Shown here in pieces: positions 1 to 10,945 of a DNA stretch of 64,000 bases. The stretch lies in assembly GCF_018143015.1 (NCBI RefSeq), contig NC_054740.1, forward strand, positions 74,173,856-74,237,855, read 5' to 3'. Under the pieces are notes generated by a model. The model was not told where the DNA came from, ran no database searches, and saw only the letters and a list, made by a program, of their open reading frames with translations. Within the stretch, counting starts at the first letter, position 1, and each line of letters begins with the position of its first letter. This DNA comes from Lytechinus variegatus. Its lineage: Eukaryota; Echinodermata; Echinoidea; Temnopleuroida; Toxopneustidae. The position numbers and the translations under genes were made by a program.

Positions 1-578
1 CGACTATACGTGACAGTACTAGTCATTGAGATTCATTATAAAAACTGACTATTTTTAATGTATTGAAATTCGAATGCTGCATGATATCATTTCACTCCTT
101 ATTGTCAAATACAGATTTACTGTCAATATCATACGAGTGTTTAATTCAAAGAATTTGTGAACATTTTGAACATCATCATTGATCAGAGCAAATTTGTAGA
201 GTATAGATTGCAACAATGGCGACTAGAAATTATTTGAGGATTTTGTCATATTTGGAAAGGTTGTATCATTCTTAATATTTTGTTATAATATGTAGGGGTA
301 TAGCTTTTTGTCATTTTAACTCGGTCGATAGTCCGATGTATTCAAGTTACTTGTGCGTACATATTTTAGTATATAAGTTAGGCTTTATGTGTTCCGTGGT
401 GAAATATCTAAAGCATATCATAAGCTTTTAAATGTTGAACAATTCGAAAAATATTCTAACATCCCAAAAGAATAATGGTTATGTAACTTATATGATTATT
501 TATGGAATATGAATCTGCCGTTGAGATATTAGGAATTTTTTTTCATAATATTAAGATACGATAGGTTTTCATTGCTTG

Positions 579-612
<34 letters not shown>

Positions 613-1250
613 CTTCCATTCTGTCTCACGATGAAAAATTTTTAAGCAATATTCATCTAAACTATTAAAATAAGTTTTTGATGTTTTAATTAACAATGCT
701 CTATGTGCCACACAAAATGCATTGTAACCTATTTTACTATTGTACCATTGTGAGATGTAAATATTGACGGTAAATGGTTTTGTATTGGTTGGATATACGA
801 TATTTTTCTGATGTGTTTTAATATATTTTTTGTTAACTTTGGTGTGCAGCTTTCATAATTTCCAATACCATATGCATAAATCATTATCATTTTACTTTAA
901 ATGTGAAATTGAAAAAGACCTACAATTTACCTTTGTATATATAAATATATATCGTAATTCTTTTATTTTGAAATGTAATAATCGCTGCTATGTGGCACTT
1001 AGACAAACGTGTACAGACTGTTTCAATACTAAAAGCTTGACTAATTATGACAGCTTTTTTATCTGTCTTCACAACTGTAACATTGTCTTGTAAATATTAC
1101 CTTAGTAAATCAGCGCTTTGGGGTATTTCTTCAGCCTATGGCTATATCCTTCATTTTTAACTTGCAGTACTCTGTGAAACTGTCTTTCACTTGTTAATCT
1201 TAATTATTAATGAGAATAAAGTCTGAAATCAATCACATGTCATATCGTGC
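1..1250. other. AT-rich non-coding stretch, possible 3' end of an off-window gene
   Basis: No convincing coding frame is seen; the short open frames have no recognisable composition. An AATAAA lies at 1215-1220 on the plus strand. This could be the 3' UTR of a plus-strand gene to the left of the window, but nothing in the sequence proves it. Confidence 0.3.
579..612. repeat. (TA)n/(CA)n microsatellite
   Basis: A run of TA dinucleotides passes directly into CA dinucleotides. The short minus-strand frame across it reads an alternating Tyr-Ile run, so it is a microsatellite artefact. Confidence 0.9.
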
Positions 1251-1339
1251 GTGTTTACAGTCATGTTTTGAAGTGTGTTGATTTTGAGCTAGGACCATGA
1301 GAATGGAATTGGGAGAACTGTTTCAAAGTCGCATAAGGA

Positions 1340-1440
1340 TAAATGTCTAGTATCTTGATCTGATAATAATTATCTGAGCGATCTCAACCAAGTATCTAGC
1401 AACCATCCTCCCCGAAAATATGTATCGTGTGTTGCACCAC
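1340..1440 (-). repeat. Relic similar to the esterase 3' flanking region
   Basis: This stretch aligns by eye with 12665-12765, just downstream of the stop of the first esterase gene. It shares GAGCGATCTCAACCAA, AACCATCCTC and GAAAATATGTATC in the same order and spacing. No esterase coding exon is seen next to it. It is best read as a leftover of another tandem copy, or as a dispersed repeat that also lies in the esterase 3' region. Confidence 0.5.
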
Positions 1441-1799
1441 AAACTGTCAAACCGCAACAATTTATGCCAAAACTGACACAAAATTGCCCCCCCCCCCCTT
1501 GCACTAATTGTCGCCTCGCGACAATTTGTGCTGCACGTGCCGGTCTCAATTTTTAAGCATATTGTACCGATTTGTGTCGGCAAAAAGAAACCTAGAACCA
1601 CATATTGTCGCCCATTACACAAATTGTCTTCAATCACCAGTCTGGTGTGTAGTGTATGTGCATCATGGTGTGTGTTGTTGTTGTTTGTGGTAGGGTTATG
1701 TGCGTTGTGTTAGAGATGGTGCGTCTGTGTGTGTGTGTATTGTGTGAATTACTTTTTTTTCATTATTTTTTCGGGGGGGGGGGTTATATCCACTTGCAG

Positions 1800-2600
1800 T
1801 AACATTTGGTCAAACTCTTTGATCGTCTAATACCATATGAGCTACATACCCATTTGCTCTAGTAAGATTTGGGTCGAACTTCACTTGGTCGAATCCTTGC
1901 TTGGTCTCTTGACCACTCGGTGTAATTGCCGAATCGTCGAATTAGTCAAATGGTCTAATCGCCTTTTCGTCTAAATGGCAAATAAATATTTCCAGTCTGT
2001 TACAGGAATAGACCAAGTGGTGTTAGACCAAATAGAAATTAGACGGAATGGTAAAAAGGCAAAATAAGGCCAAAGGGTAAATTGGTTGTAGACGAAATGG
2101 AATTGGACCATTTATAGGATGAGGCCATTAGTTAAATCACAGGCAATTTACCCTTGGGTGAGACTAATGTAGAGTACAGCAGCAGAGCCCGTGGACAACT
2201 CAGTTTTTATCCACTTGGTCTAACAAAAGTTTGACAAATTCTCCGTTTGTCTAATAACACATGGGCTTAACCCATTTGGTCTACTAATCATTTGGTCTAT
2301 TTTGCAGTTTATCTAAAATATATTTGGTCTAATGACAAATTCGTCTAATAGCCTAATGGTCTAATTGCATTTTCATGTAATGCCCAAATGAATGTTTAGT
2401 TTATTACCAGTTTATTACTGAGAGCGACCAAGTGGTGATACATCAATACACGGTAAACGAAGTGGGCATTATACGAAATGTGAATAGGCGAATTGCTACG
2501 TAGACAAAAAGATAATTAGACCGACTGGTTATAGACAAAATGGAATGTAATACGAGACAGAAAGGACATTGGTCAAAATGGGTTAGACCAAATGGCAATT
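1800..2600. repeat. Mirrored array of TTGGTCTAA-like motifs
   Basis: Degenerate short motifs (TTGGTCTA, CGTCTAAT, CATTTGGTC) are packed every 15-25 bases. They read in forward orientation at about 1805-1990 and 2215-2370. They read as the reverse complement (TTAGACCAA, AGACCAAGTGG) at about 2005-2130 and 2425-2600. The stretch is thus two imperfect palindromic units in a row. It has no coding potential and looks like a foldback-type repeat. Confidence 0.6.
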
Positions 2601-2860
2601 CACCGACAATTTTACGGGAAAGGAGTACTGGAGACGTCTCTGAGACAGATTTTGAACGATTTTGAGACAGTTTTGAGATTCCCGAGACCAATGAAACGTC
2701 GTGGGGCCTCGGAAAACGTCTCTGCGCGGCGACAAGTTTCAAAATCGTCTCAAAACGGTTTAAAAGCATGGCTCTGGGAAGCGGGTGCTGGCAGCAGTAG
2801 TCTGCTCCAGTAATATCTGAGTATTATTATTTCAACATGATACTATTATGCCTGCATTAC
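2600..2860. other. Non-coding stretch with GAGAC/GTCTC inverted motifs
   Basis: Several GAGAC and GTCTC motifs lie in inverted arrangement, including the palindrome GAGACGTCTC near 2631-2640. A 'GATTTTGAGAC' type motif at about 2655-2680 faces 'GTCTCAAAAC' at about 2745-2760. No gene is seen; it may be the degraded end of a repeat. Confidence 0.3.
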
Positions 2861-5050
2861 CAGAACCCACCGCATTACACGTGGATTTTCGTTTGCATCT
2901 TTGACAGAATGGGTAACGGAAAATGGTGCAACCGGAATTTTCGCCCATGAAGAAAATAGGCAAATTTCTTCATCGCCCAAACTAGCGCAAGATGTTCGCG
3001 CTCAATGATTGGATAAGCACGTTCTATAGTGTGCAACTTACTACTGGCAAATTGAATTGGGTAGAGCATACCATCATGGGATTGCAACAAAACGGCACCA
3101 ATGCCTACATCCGAGGTGTCGGTGCAAAGTACGAATTCCCTCTCGAAGTCGGGTAGGCGAAGGACCGGGAACTTACATATTTTTTTCCTTCAAGGCCCAG
3201 GAAGCTTCCTCCTGAGTCTCACCCCAAACTACCTTGTTTGTTGCAATGCTTTAGTTAAGTCTTTGAGAGGTACAGCTGTTACCGCCATATTTGGAATGAA
3301 CTTACGATAATGGCTCACTAGGCCGATGAAAGATATTACCTCCTTCTTTGTCATCGGCGTCGATGCCTTGAGTGTCTTGTCGACGTCTTTGGGGGTAGGT
3401 TTGAATTCACCTTCGCCGACCACATATCCGAGGTATTCGACAGAAGTACAACCAAAGTAGCATTTGGTTAGTCTTGCCGTGAGATGAGCTGCACGAAGAG
3501 CAGTCATCACTTTCTCGACATCCTCGATGTGCTCATCCCATGTAGAACTGAAGATAAGCCTGTCGACAATATCGTTGGCGACATGTGGTATACCGTGTAG
3601 TAGACCTCTCATCATCCTCGTGAAGAGAGCAAGGGCATTGACCATGCCGAACAGAAGGACCTTGAATTGGTATTGGCCATCCGGGGTTACAAAGGAAGTT
3701 TTTCCTCTGTCGTGAACCTTTACCGGTATTTGCCAGTATCCCTTGCAGAGATCAATCTTCGAGAAGGACTTCGCTCCTCAAACATCTGCAAGTATTTCTT
3801 CCATGTATAGTATGGGTTCGTTGTCGACCACCGTTTCGGCGTTTTTTCCGATAGTCCACATAAAACCGTTTCTTACCGACCTTCTTCTTTACTATGACGA
3901 CGGGTGCCGCATATGAAAATTCTCGATGATTCCAATTTTCAACATCATGTCAACCTTTTCCTGAATGGTGTCTCGAAGGCCTGTGGAACTTGAAAGGTCT
4001 CGAGCGTATATGAAACGTTGTGTTTAATTCGACGCCGTGAGAAATGATATCTGTCTGTCCAAGGGCATTATGTCATAATATCGGCATACTCTTGGATGAT
4101 GAGCGTCTCCATCTTTGCTCGTTGATTCTCATCAATCCTTTCACCAAACCTTACATCACCAACTCTTTCAGTCTGATCCCTTAAAGGAAAAGGAATTCCT
4201 AACATACTATCACCATTCTCATAATTGATATCGTGGTCGTCAACAACCAACAGCTTGTGTTACCTGTTGGTACTCTTGGTTTCAGCTGCGTTGGGATCTT
4301 TCTCAATCGATCCTCTCGGCGTCCTCGTCTAGTTCGTTTGGCGACCTGCCTACATATAGCTTCACATGTTGGTGTGGAATATTTCCTCTTCTTTCCGATC
4401 TGCAGAACATAGTTGTACCGAGCAACCTTGCTTACTACCTCAAATGGTCCTTTCCATTGCATCAACAGCTTATTAGGAAGAAGCAGCAATACCTGATCAC
4501 CGCATTCGAACCCTCGATCTATAGCCTTGACATCGAAATGCTTCTTGTATTTCCTCGACGACTTCTCAAGCTCAGTCTTGGCTACCCTGCATGTTAGTCA
4601 AGAACATACTGGTAAGTCGACTTAACTTCTGTTATTTCTTCAAACCACAAGTCCTATACTATCGTTAAAGGGTTCCTAACCGCCCTTCCTTTCATCAACT
4701 CAAAGGGGAAATATCCCAATCTCTCATGACATGCATGAGGAACCTCACGGTAAGCAAATAAGAGAGCAGGTAAGTATATGTCCCAATCTTTTTATCTATC
4801 CCAATCCTCTGGCCGTTCGTGGCACATTCTCCTAAGCATTTGGTTTAATGTGCCGTTGAACCTTTCACAGGCACCATTCGCCATAGGGTGATATGGGATA
4901 GTGTGGAGCTGTTTAACTCAAAGCAAACGTGATACCTCCCTCATTACACATAACACAAATTGGTTAACATTAATTATCCGAAAGAATTTCATTTGGCACT
5001 CCTAGCCTAGAAAAGACCTACATCAAAGCTTCAGCTACCCCTTCTGCCTC
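2860..5050 (-). mobile_element. Broken Ty3/gypsy retrotransposon fossil, Gmr1-like domain order
   Basis: On the minus strand, reading from high to low coordinates, the order is as follows. An integrase core end lies at about 4800-5000 (HTIPYHPMANGACER type motif near 4850-4920). The post-integrase linker follows at about 4199-4490. Reverse transcriptase lies at about 3229-4050, with LGYVVGEGEFKPTPKD and FIGLVSHYRKFIPN typical of Ty3/gypsy. RNase H lies at about 2875-3175. Integrase upstream of RT is the Ty1/copia order, but the RT is gypsy-like; this combination is known for the Gmr1-like group of deuterostomes. It is a broken fossil with several disruptions. I saw no LTRs or gag, so both ends appear lost. 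Age is uncertain, but the domains are still easily read. Confidence 0.85.
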
Positions 5051-5089
5051 AATACCTGATCAGTCCACCTAATGAATATTCATGGCGAT

Positions 5090-5241
5090 ATGCCTATAAA
5101 TGTTTTCACAAAATATTGATAAACTTTAAAATTCAATAACTTCGTTATTTGTTATCCGATTATAATGACATTTTCAGCATTTTGCTCTGTGAATTTTACT
5201 TTATTTATTTAGATAATTTTCAGCCCGGACAACCCCTTTAA
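5090..5241. repeat. One end of a TTAA-type MITE
   Basis: The stretch ends in GCCCGGACAACCCCTTTAA and contains the AATAACTTCGTTATT...ATCCGATT pattern. That pattern is shared in style with the TTAA-flanked MITEs elsewhere in this window. The opposite end is not found; it appears truncated against the retrotransposon fossil. Confidence 0.45.
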
Positions 5242-6800
5242 ATATGCCCACGAAGGACATGTGTGATAAACTGGGAATCTTGTTTAATTCCATTACATTT
5301 CCATTGATCTTTCTTTTGCTATTTTGCAACTTTGGATTCTGACACCAATTAATATGAGGGGCTAGAACCTCTCTGAGTATTAACCAATCTCTTAATTACT
5401 GACATGTGCTTAGATAGGATTATTGAAGCTAGCCTGTGTAAAATATTGTGTGTTTTTTTGCTCAGTAGAATGTCAAATATATATGTCAAACCAAATATCT
5501 CGCATAAACACATGTAGATGATGGACACAAGCGATTAACTTTGGAATACTCAGAATAACTAAGAGAGTATTGGGGAGTATTACTGGTTTGACCTCAACAT
5601 ACAAGAATATTTGTACTTGGCACAATGGAATCAAGGCTCCTGATCTATTAGTAGTCTTATAGTTAATTTGAACCCCAATACTTCTTCACATTTTCAGAAA
5701 ATAAGCAGATTTGTTTCAAAGTCGGATAATGGACTAGCTAGTAGTAAGGTGTTGCAGATGCCTGCATAGAGAGGATGGACGAGAATTATAAGATGGCAAT
5801 CATCTCCGGTCTCTTCATCCTTCAGCCACTCAGATATTTCAGTTGCGTAATGAGCAAAATAAAAATCGAGGGGGTCGTTTTGGCGTATCGAGTAAGATTA
5901 ATAAAAAGCTGTGAGCTAGCGAAGCGAGTGAGCAAAAATTTCGACATTTTTACTACAAAAATTCTGTTGCAGTTTCTGTTTGGTACATCCCGTAGGAACT
6001 CGGCAGGACAATATGCTGGTAAACGCCAAGCTGTGATAGATTTTGAAATAGTATTCAGAAAATATCATATTTCACCCTTATCCCTGTCATTACATAAAAC
6101 AATGATAATTGAGGTGCTAGGAAATACATTTGGTTTATAAAAACTTGAAAAATTGATGCTTTAGTACAAAAAGATTATATATCTCGTTAAACAGACAATT
6201 CGAGCACCAGGAACAATGAAGACGTAGTCCCTGGGCAAATTATGTTTCATAAAGTTATGATAAAAATGTTTTTTATGTAATGTAACACAACATAATTATA
6301 ATATAACATTATAATGAATATTTTTTTCTTTCCCACTACGTTTCTCTTCCTTTCTCCCTCTTTTCTCCTTCCCCCTTTTTTTTTGGGGGGGGGTCAGCCG
6401 ATTAGGAGGGGGGCACGTGCCCTCCATCCCCCCGTACTTACCCCTGCAATATTATTATCGTTTTTACCCCATGATGGTTTAATAGTTTTATTAGAGATTA
6501 CACTAAAAAAAATACATTTCATCTTAATCCCTTCCCAAAGACCCGAACATTGATAAATGGGATGAAACTGGGGTTTATTTCAATGTTATAATAAGGTCTT
6601 ATAAGGACACAAGTATTTCGTTTGGAAATGGCGATCTGGCTCTTTTGCATTTTATGATTCAATGATGTTGTTTTATTTGTTAAGCGGTATTTCAGGAAGA
6701 ATTTTCACCATAAAACAATTATCTCTTGTGATTTTTTTTTTCATTTCTATCGTAACAAGTGGGGGATGTTTGCACAGGCCACCCCCCCCCCCCCCCCCGG
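5242..6800. other. Non-coding stretch with a dispersed-repeat remnant
   Basis: No supported gene. At 5910-5960 the motif GAGCTAGCGAAGCGAGTGAG followed by CAAAAATTTCGACATTTTTA matches the interior of the hAT-like repeat near 35880-35960. The 121-codon plus-strand frame at 5775-6140 runs through it and is probably a repeat artefact. Long C and G runs lie at about 6378-6440 and 6781-6798. Confidence 0.45.
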
Positions 6801-6802
6801 AT

Positions 6803-6877
6803 GCGCGTTTCCGTTTTACACCCTGACGAAGGCATTTTCCGGAAAAGTAGCCAAAAAGCGACTAGTGAAGAGTCTAC
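6803..6877 (+). repeat. Left arm of a 75-bp inverted repeat
   Basis: This 75-bp stretch is repeated in reverse complement at 8185-8259 with about one mismatch. Both arms carry the same short open frame (reading SVLHP.EGIFRKSSQKATSE), which follows from sequence identity rather than from a gene. The arms enclose about 1.3 kb dominated by a CTAT microsatellite. Confidence 0.8.
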
Positions 6878-7019
6878 GTCTACGTTTGTTTACATTATCA
6901 GCTGGGCACGCGATCCAAAGTCCGCACCGAAGTTATCCGCAAAACATACCGTACTTTCAAATGCAGCTGAGCTTATACTTTCTTTGCCTTGATCATTTGC
7001 CTTGCCGATTTGCTGATGT

Positions 7020-7910
7020 CTGTCTTTCTCTCTATCTGTCTATATATCTATCTCTCAAATTCTATCTCTCCCTATCTATGTAACTGCAGTATGTATCTAT
7101 CTAATAATCTTCTCTGTAGTCTCTCATTCTTTATCTAATACATCTATCTATCTCAAATTCTCTATCTCTCTCTATCTATCCATCCATCTGTCTGTCTTTC
7201 TCTATTTCTCTCTCTCTACCTACCTATGTAACTACAGTATCTATCTGTTAATTTGTCGCTCTTCTCTCTCATTCTTGATCTATCTGACATCTATCTATCT
7301 CTCTATCCATCTATCTATCCATCTGTCTGTCTTTCTCTATTTCTCTCTATCTATTTATCTATTTTTTAACTTATCTATCTATCTGTTAATTTGTTAATAA
7401 ATCTTTGTCTCTCTCCCTCTTTATCTATCTAACATCTATCTATCTCTCATCTATCTATCTCTATCTATCCATCTGTCTGTCTTTCTCTATTTCTCTCTAT
7501 CTCTATCTATGTATCTATCTGTTAATTTGTCTATCTTCTCTGTCTCTCTCATTCTTTATCTTTCTATCTATCTAACATCTATCTATCTGTCTCTCAAATT
7601 CTCTATCTCTCTCCCTCTCTAGCATCTGTCTGTCTTTTTTCTCTCTGTCTTTGTCCGTCCATATTTCTATCTACAACATCTCTCTCCCTCTCTATCTATC
7701 CTTCTCTCTCTCTTTCTCTCTCTCCCCCTCTCCCTCTATATATCGACCTCTCTGTCTCTCCCCTCTCTCTATTTATCTATCTATCCATCCATCTCTCCCT
7801 CTTTCTCTCTCTTTCTATCTATCTATCCACCTCTCTCTCTCTCTTTCTATCTATCTATCTGTCTATCTTGTCTCTATCTATATCAGTCTTCTATATCTAT
7901 CTTTCGGCAG
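7020..7910 (+). repeat. CTAT/CTCT microsatellite tract
   Basis: About 900 bases of pyrimidine-rich tetranucleotide (CTAT, CTGT) and dinucleotide (CT) repeats, with higher-order imperfect repetition of about 150-200 bases. Open frames here are runs of Ser, Leu, Tyr and Ile and are not genes. Confidence 0.95.
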
Positions 7911-8184
7911 CTTCTAAGTGTATCAATCCATCAAACTTCAGTTTGTCTTTCCATTATAAGTATCTGTTTATTTTGATTTTGCCTGTCATTCTATTCATTT
8001 AGTTAATAATTTTTTATAATCATAAACAACGCGACTGCAAAAGCATGTTCGGATTTCACTCCTGACTGCCGCTCTCTCTGTACATGAAGTGCCGAGGAAC
8101 TCTGTGCTCTGATCAGTAACTGTGCAAATTGCATGCGGTGGTGGACTCGCCTGTGTCGCACGCTGCATGCAACCAGCGACGTGT

Positions 8185-8259
8185 GTAGACTCTTCACTAG
8201 TCGCTTTTTGGCTACTTTTCCGGAAAATGCCTTCGCCAGGGTGTAAAACGGAAACGCGC
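8185..8259 (-). repeat. Right arm of the 75-bp inverted repeat
   Basis: Reverse complement of 6803-6877. The sequence just outside the match differs between the arms, so the shared unit is about 75 bp. Confidence 0.8.
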
Positions 8260-8377
8260 CCCCCGGATTTACGCCAGTGCCCTCGACGACCGACCAAACG
8301 TGTTTTTTATTCATGATGTAAGCCTCCTAAATATTTTCATTTTGTTAAAACTGCGATATAAATGAAATCGAATAAAT

Positions 8378-8631
8378 TTAGTTCGATGTCTGATACAGTT
8401 CATTATCAATCAACCCGTCATCATTTTGCTCATATGTCAGTGGACGTGGCGTCACCAGAGAGACTTCGGTGTCCATATACGTGTGCATGAGATCTTCTGA
8501 AGTACCACTCCGAATCGGAAGCATGTCAATGTAAGCATATCCATGCTCTTCTCCGCAAGCCGCTGCGGCATCCACATCGCTAGCCATACTGGGAGGAAAT
8601 GTTGGATCCGAGGCATATATTATTGTCCACT
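8378..8631 (-). pseudogene. Orphan coding-like tail with tyrosine motifs
   Basis: A minus-strand frame of about 80 residues ends in a stop at 8378-8380. Its composition is protein-like: SMASDVDAAAACGEEHGYAY, then IDMLPIRSGTSEDL, then TYEQNDDGLIDNELYQTSN. It contains YIDM (YxxM, the type bound by PI3-kinase SH2), YMDT, YEQN (YxN, the Grb2 type) and a final YQTSN, which resembles the cytoplasmic tail of a signalling receptor. A possible splice acceptor (TGCCTACAG) lies at its upstream edge, exactly where a LINE 3' end also stops. No other exons of such a gene are in the window. It could be a detached terminal exon, a retrotransposed piece, or chance. I do not recognise the gene. Confidence 0.35.
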
Positions 8632-9955
8632 CCATTCTCGAAGCTGTAGGCACTGGGTGCATTTACTAAACCTTTCCAAGGTTTTCTCATTTTTAGATAA
8701 AAAGATTTATTATGTTTCTCAGTGACTGATCTTGGGATAAACACTTTTTTTATCATGACCTCCGGTAGACCCATGCACCTGACCCAAATCTGGCACTATC
8801 TCCTAGTCATATCTATGAAATTAACTTGTAAGTTTCAATCATCCCCTCGGTGATGGCCGGGTATGTAAATTTAGGCAGTATCAAAGTTGAATCAATCTTT
8901 GTTCGAATTGATATTTTTTATCTCAGGTACAAATTTAATGGCCCTTCTTTATATATAATAGTGCATGATTATGTTTCTTCAAGTAAGGACTCCATACGGC
9001 ATGTGCATACTCTAAATGTGGTCTGATCAAGGCTTCATATTGGAATAAAAAGTTGGCCTTGATAAACAAAATGTTCTTCTAATTAGATTCATTAACTGTT
9101 GGCTTTATTCATCTCTGCCTGAAATGTTTGTCAAAACTGTAAGATTTCTGTTAACGACCACACCTAAATCGTTACTAGTTTCAACTTGTGATAATTAATG
9201 TGTGGCATTACCATGTGTCAGTGTGTAGCCATTAAATTCATCATTTTTTCCATATGTAATTACACATTTATCCGGATGGAACTTTAACAGCCATTTGTCA
9301 GACTAAGAAACTGCTTGTAGTAACTCGGCATCATTGTCATTCTCTACATGTTTATATATCTTCGTATCATCTGCAAATAAATAAATATTACTTGACGAAA
9401 TCTGATATAGCAGATCATTGATGTAAATAAGAAAAAAACAGGGTCCGAGGACACTTTGCGGAGTTCTGCTAGGAGCATCAGCCCAGTCAGATAAGGCACT
9501 ATTAACACAAACACGGTGCTTTCTACCGACCAGAAAAGGTCCAACCCACTCACAAATGGGCTTGGAAATGACAAATCCCTCAACTTAGGCTAAAAGCCTC
9601 TGGTGCGGGACCTTATCGAAGGCCTTCATGAAGTCTACACTGTTAAAAAACCTGTGATTTTACAGAAAATAAACAGAAGATTTTGCAGAAAGCAATAACA
9701 GAATAATTCTGTAAATTCATAAAACAGGAATTTTTCTGCAATTTAACATAACAGGTCTGTTTAAAAAGGGGAAAAGGGTCTTTTATTCAAGGAAATTTGT
9801 AAGATTCAATACACCAAATTCCTGTAAGATTACGCAGTTCGGTAAGATTACAGATGATCTCGAGACTCTGCTGCAGGAACTTCTTTTATTTTAAGGATAA
9901 ATTTTCTAACAGTGTACAGATGACGTAAACATCATCGCCGACCTCCAACACTTTC
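8615..9955 (-). mobile_element. 5'-truncated CR1/Jockey-like LINE fragment
   Basis: The minus strand encodes non-LTR reverse transcriptase pieces. VDFMKAFDKVPHQRLL is near 9600-9635, YINDLLYQISSSNIYLF near 9380-9425, and the catalytic FADD near 9368-9379. The carboxy-terminal block 'SVTEKHNKSF...MRKPWKGLVNAPSAYSF' is near 8620-8710. The reading frame is broken by frameshifts and stops, so this is a dead copy. Its upstream part continues past an inserted MITE (9638-9914) into about 9917-9955 (KVLEVGDDVYVI in frame), then is lost in CT-rich sequence. Confidence 0.8.
9638..9914. mobile_element. 277-bp MITE with TA duplication, inserted in the LINE
   Basis: Terminal inverted repeats CACTGTTAAAAA (9638) and TTTCTAACAGTG (ending 9914) are flanked by TA at 9636-9637 and 9915-9916. 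Removing the element plus one TA rejoins LINE sequence across the site. The interior is rich in ACAG and CTGT motifs and has no coding capacity. TA duplication points to a Tc1/mariner-related mobiliser; that assignment is inference. Confidence 0.8.
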
Positions 9956-10945
9956 ATCTTCTACATGTACTTCTTATTCTTTTTATGGTTTCTCTTTCTT
10001 CTTCTCCTTCTTCTTGTTCTTCTTTCCCTCTCCTCTTTCATTTCTTATTCCTTCTCACCTTGTATCTCTCAAACTATTTTTCTTTTATTTTTATTCTTTA
10101 AGTCTATTCTCCTTCTAATTAACATTCTCTATTTTCTTTTTTTTTTGGCCTAAGTTCTCTTCTCTCCTTTTCTATTTTTTCTTTTAACGCAAAAAACTCT
10201 ATTAAAACGCACATGGCTGTATTATTTGTTTGATGATATGTATACAACTTAACTTTTTAACCTTGACAATTTATCATGTTGAGTCGTATCAAACTACAAC
10301 TTGTAGGTTTTTTTAGTAACCCCGTCACCGCTATCCAGTCCTTTTATGTATGGTTGCATATTTATGTATTTCCTATTTCTTCCCATTATCTTCTTTCTTT
10401 CCATTGAACTTACTCCCTCTTTTTCGTTGGTTACGTCGTTGCTCTGTTCTCAGGCCTACTGTTGATGTTGTTCTTCCTCTTCCCATTTTCTTGCTCCTGA
10501 ACGCTGCTCTCCTCATTTTGATCTTCTTGCTAAGTACTCTTGCTAATCTCCGGATATACTTTTCTCCGATTTTTTTTTCAATTTAAATCAACATTATTTT
10601 GTTCTATTTTTACACCAAAAATATAATCATATAAAACCCCATGTGGTTATTTATTGTATACGTGTTTCAACATTCAAAATTACATTACATAGGCAAAAAC
10701 AAGGAAAAGATCAAACTATGGCATATTAGAATAAATAAGACATTATGAAAGAGAAAAAATGCAGCATCATCAGTTTTGGTAGGACTCGCTGTGATGCTAT
10801 TTCTCACTGTTTATAACTTCTTTGATTCTTTCACATATTTCCTTTTCAAAGAAGTATTTCTAGTTCACTTCACGACAATCTTTTCCTAATTGATTTCTTA
10901 TATAATCTAGAATACACCCAAAGGCAATTGTAAGGAACAAATCTA
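9956..10945. other. CT-rich then AT-rich non-coding stretch
   Basis: 9960-10600 is dominated by TTCT/CTTC pyrimidine tracts; the open frames are Leu/Phe/Ser runs. 10600-10945 is AT-rich. No gene or structured element was recognised. Confidence 0.6.

Noticed and set aside
5775-6140. 121-codon plus-strand gene
   Set aside because: The frame crosses a dispersed repeat (GAGCAAAAATTTCGACA) seen elsewhere in the window, and has no recognisable domain.
7651-7917. 88-codon frame in CT-rich sequence
   Set aside because: Ser/Leu/Tyr run from a CTAT microsatellite.
9344-9583. 79-codon minus-strand frame as a separate gene
   Set aside because: It is an alternative frame over the LINE reverse transcriptase, whose real frame carries FADD.
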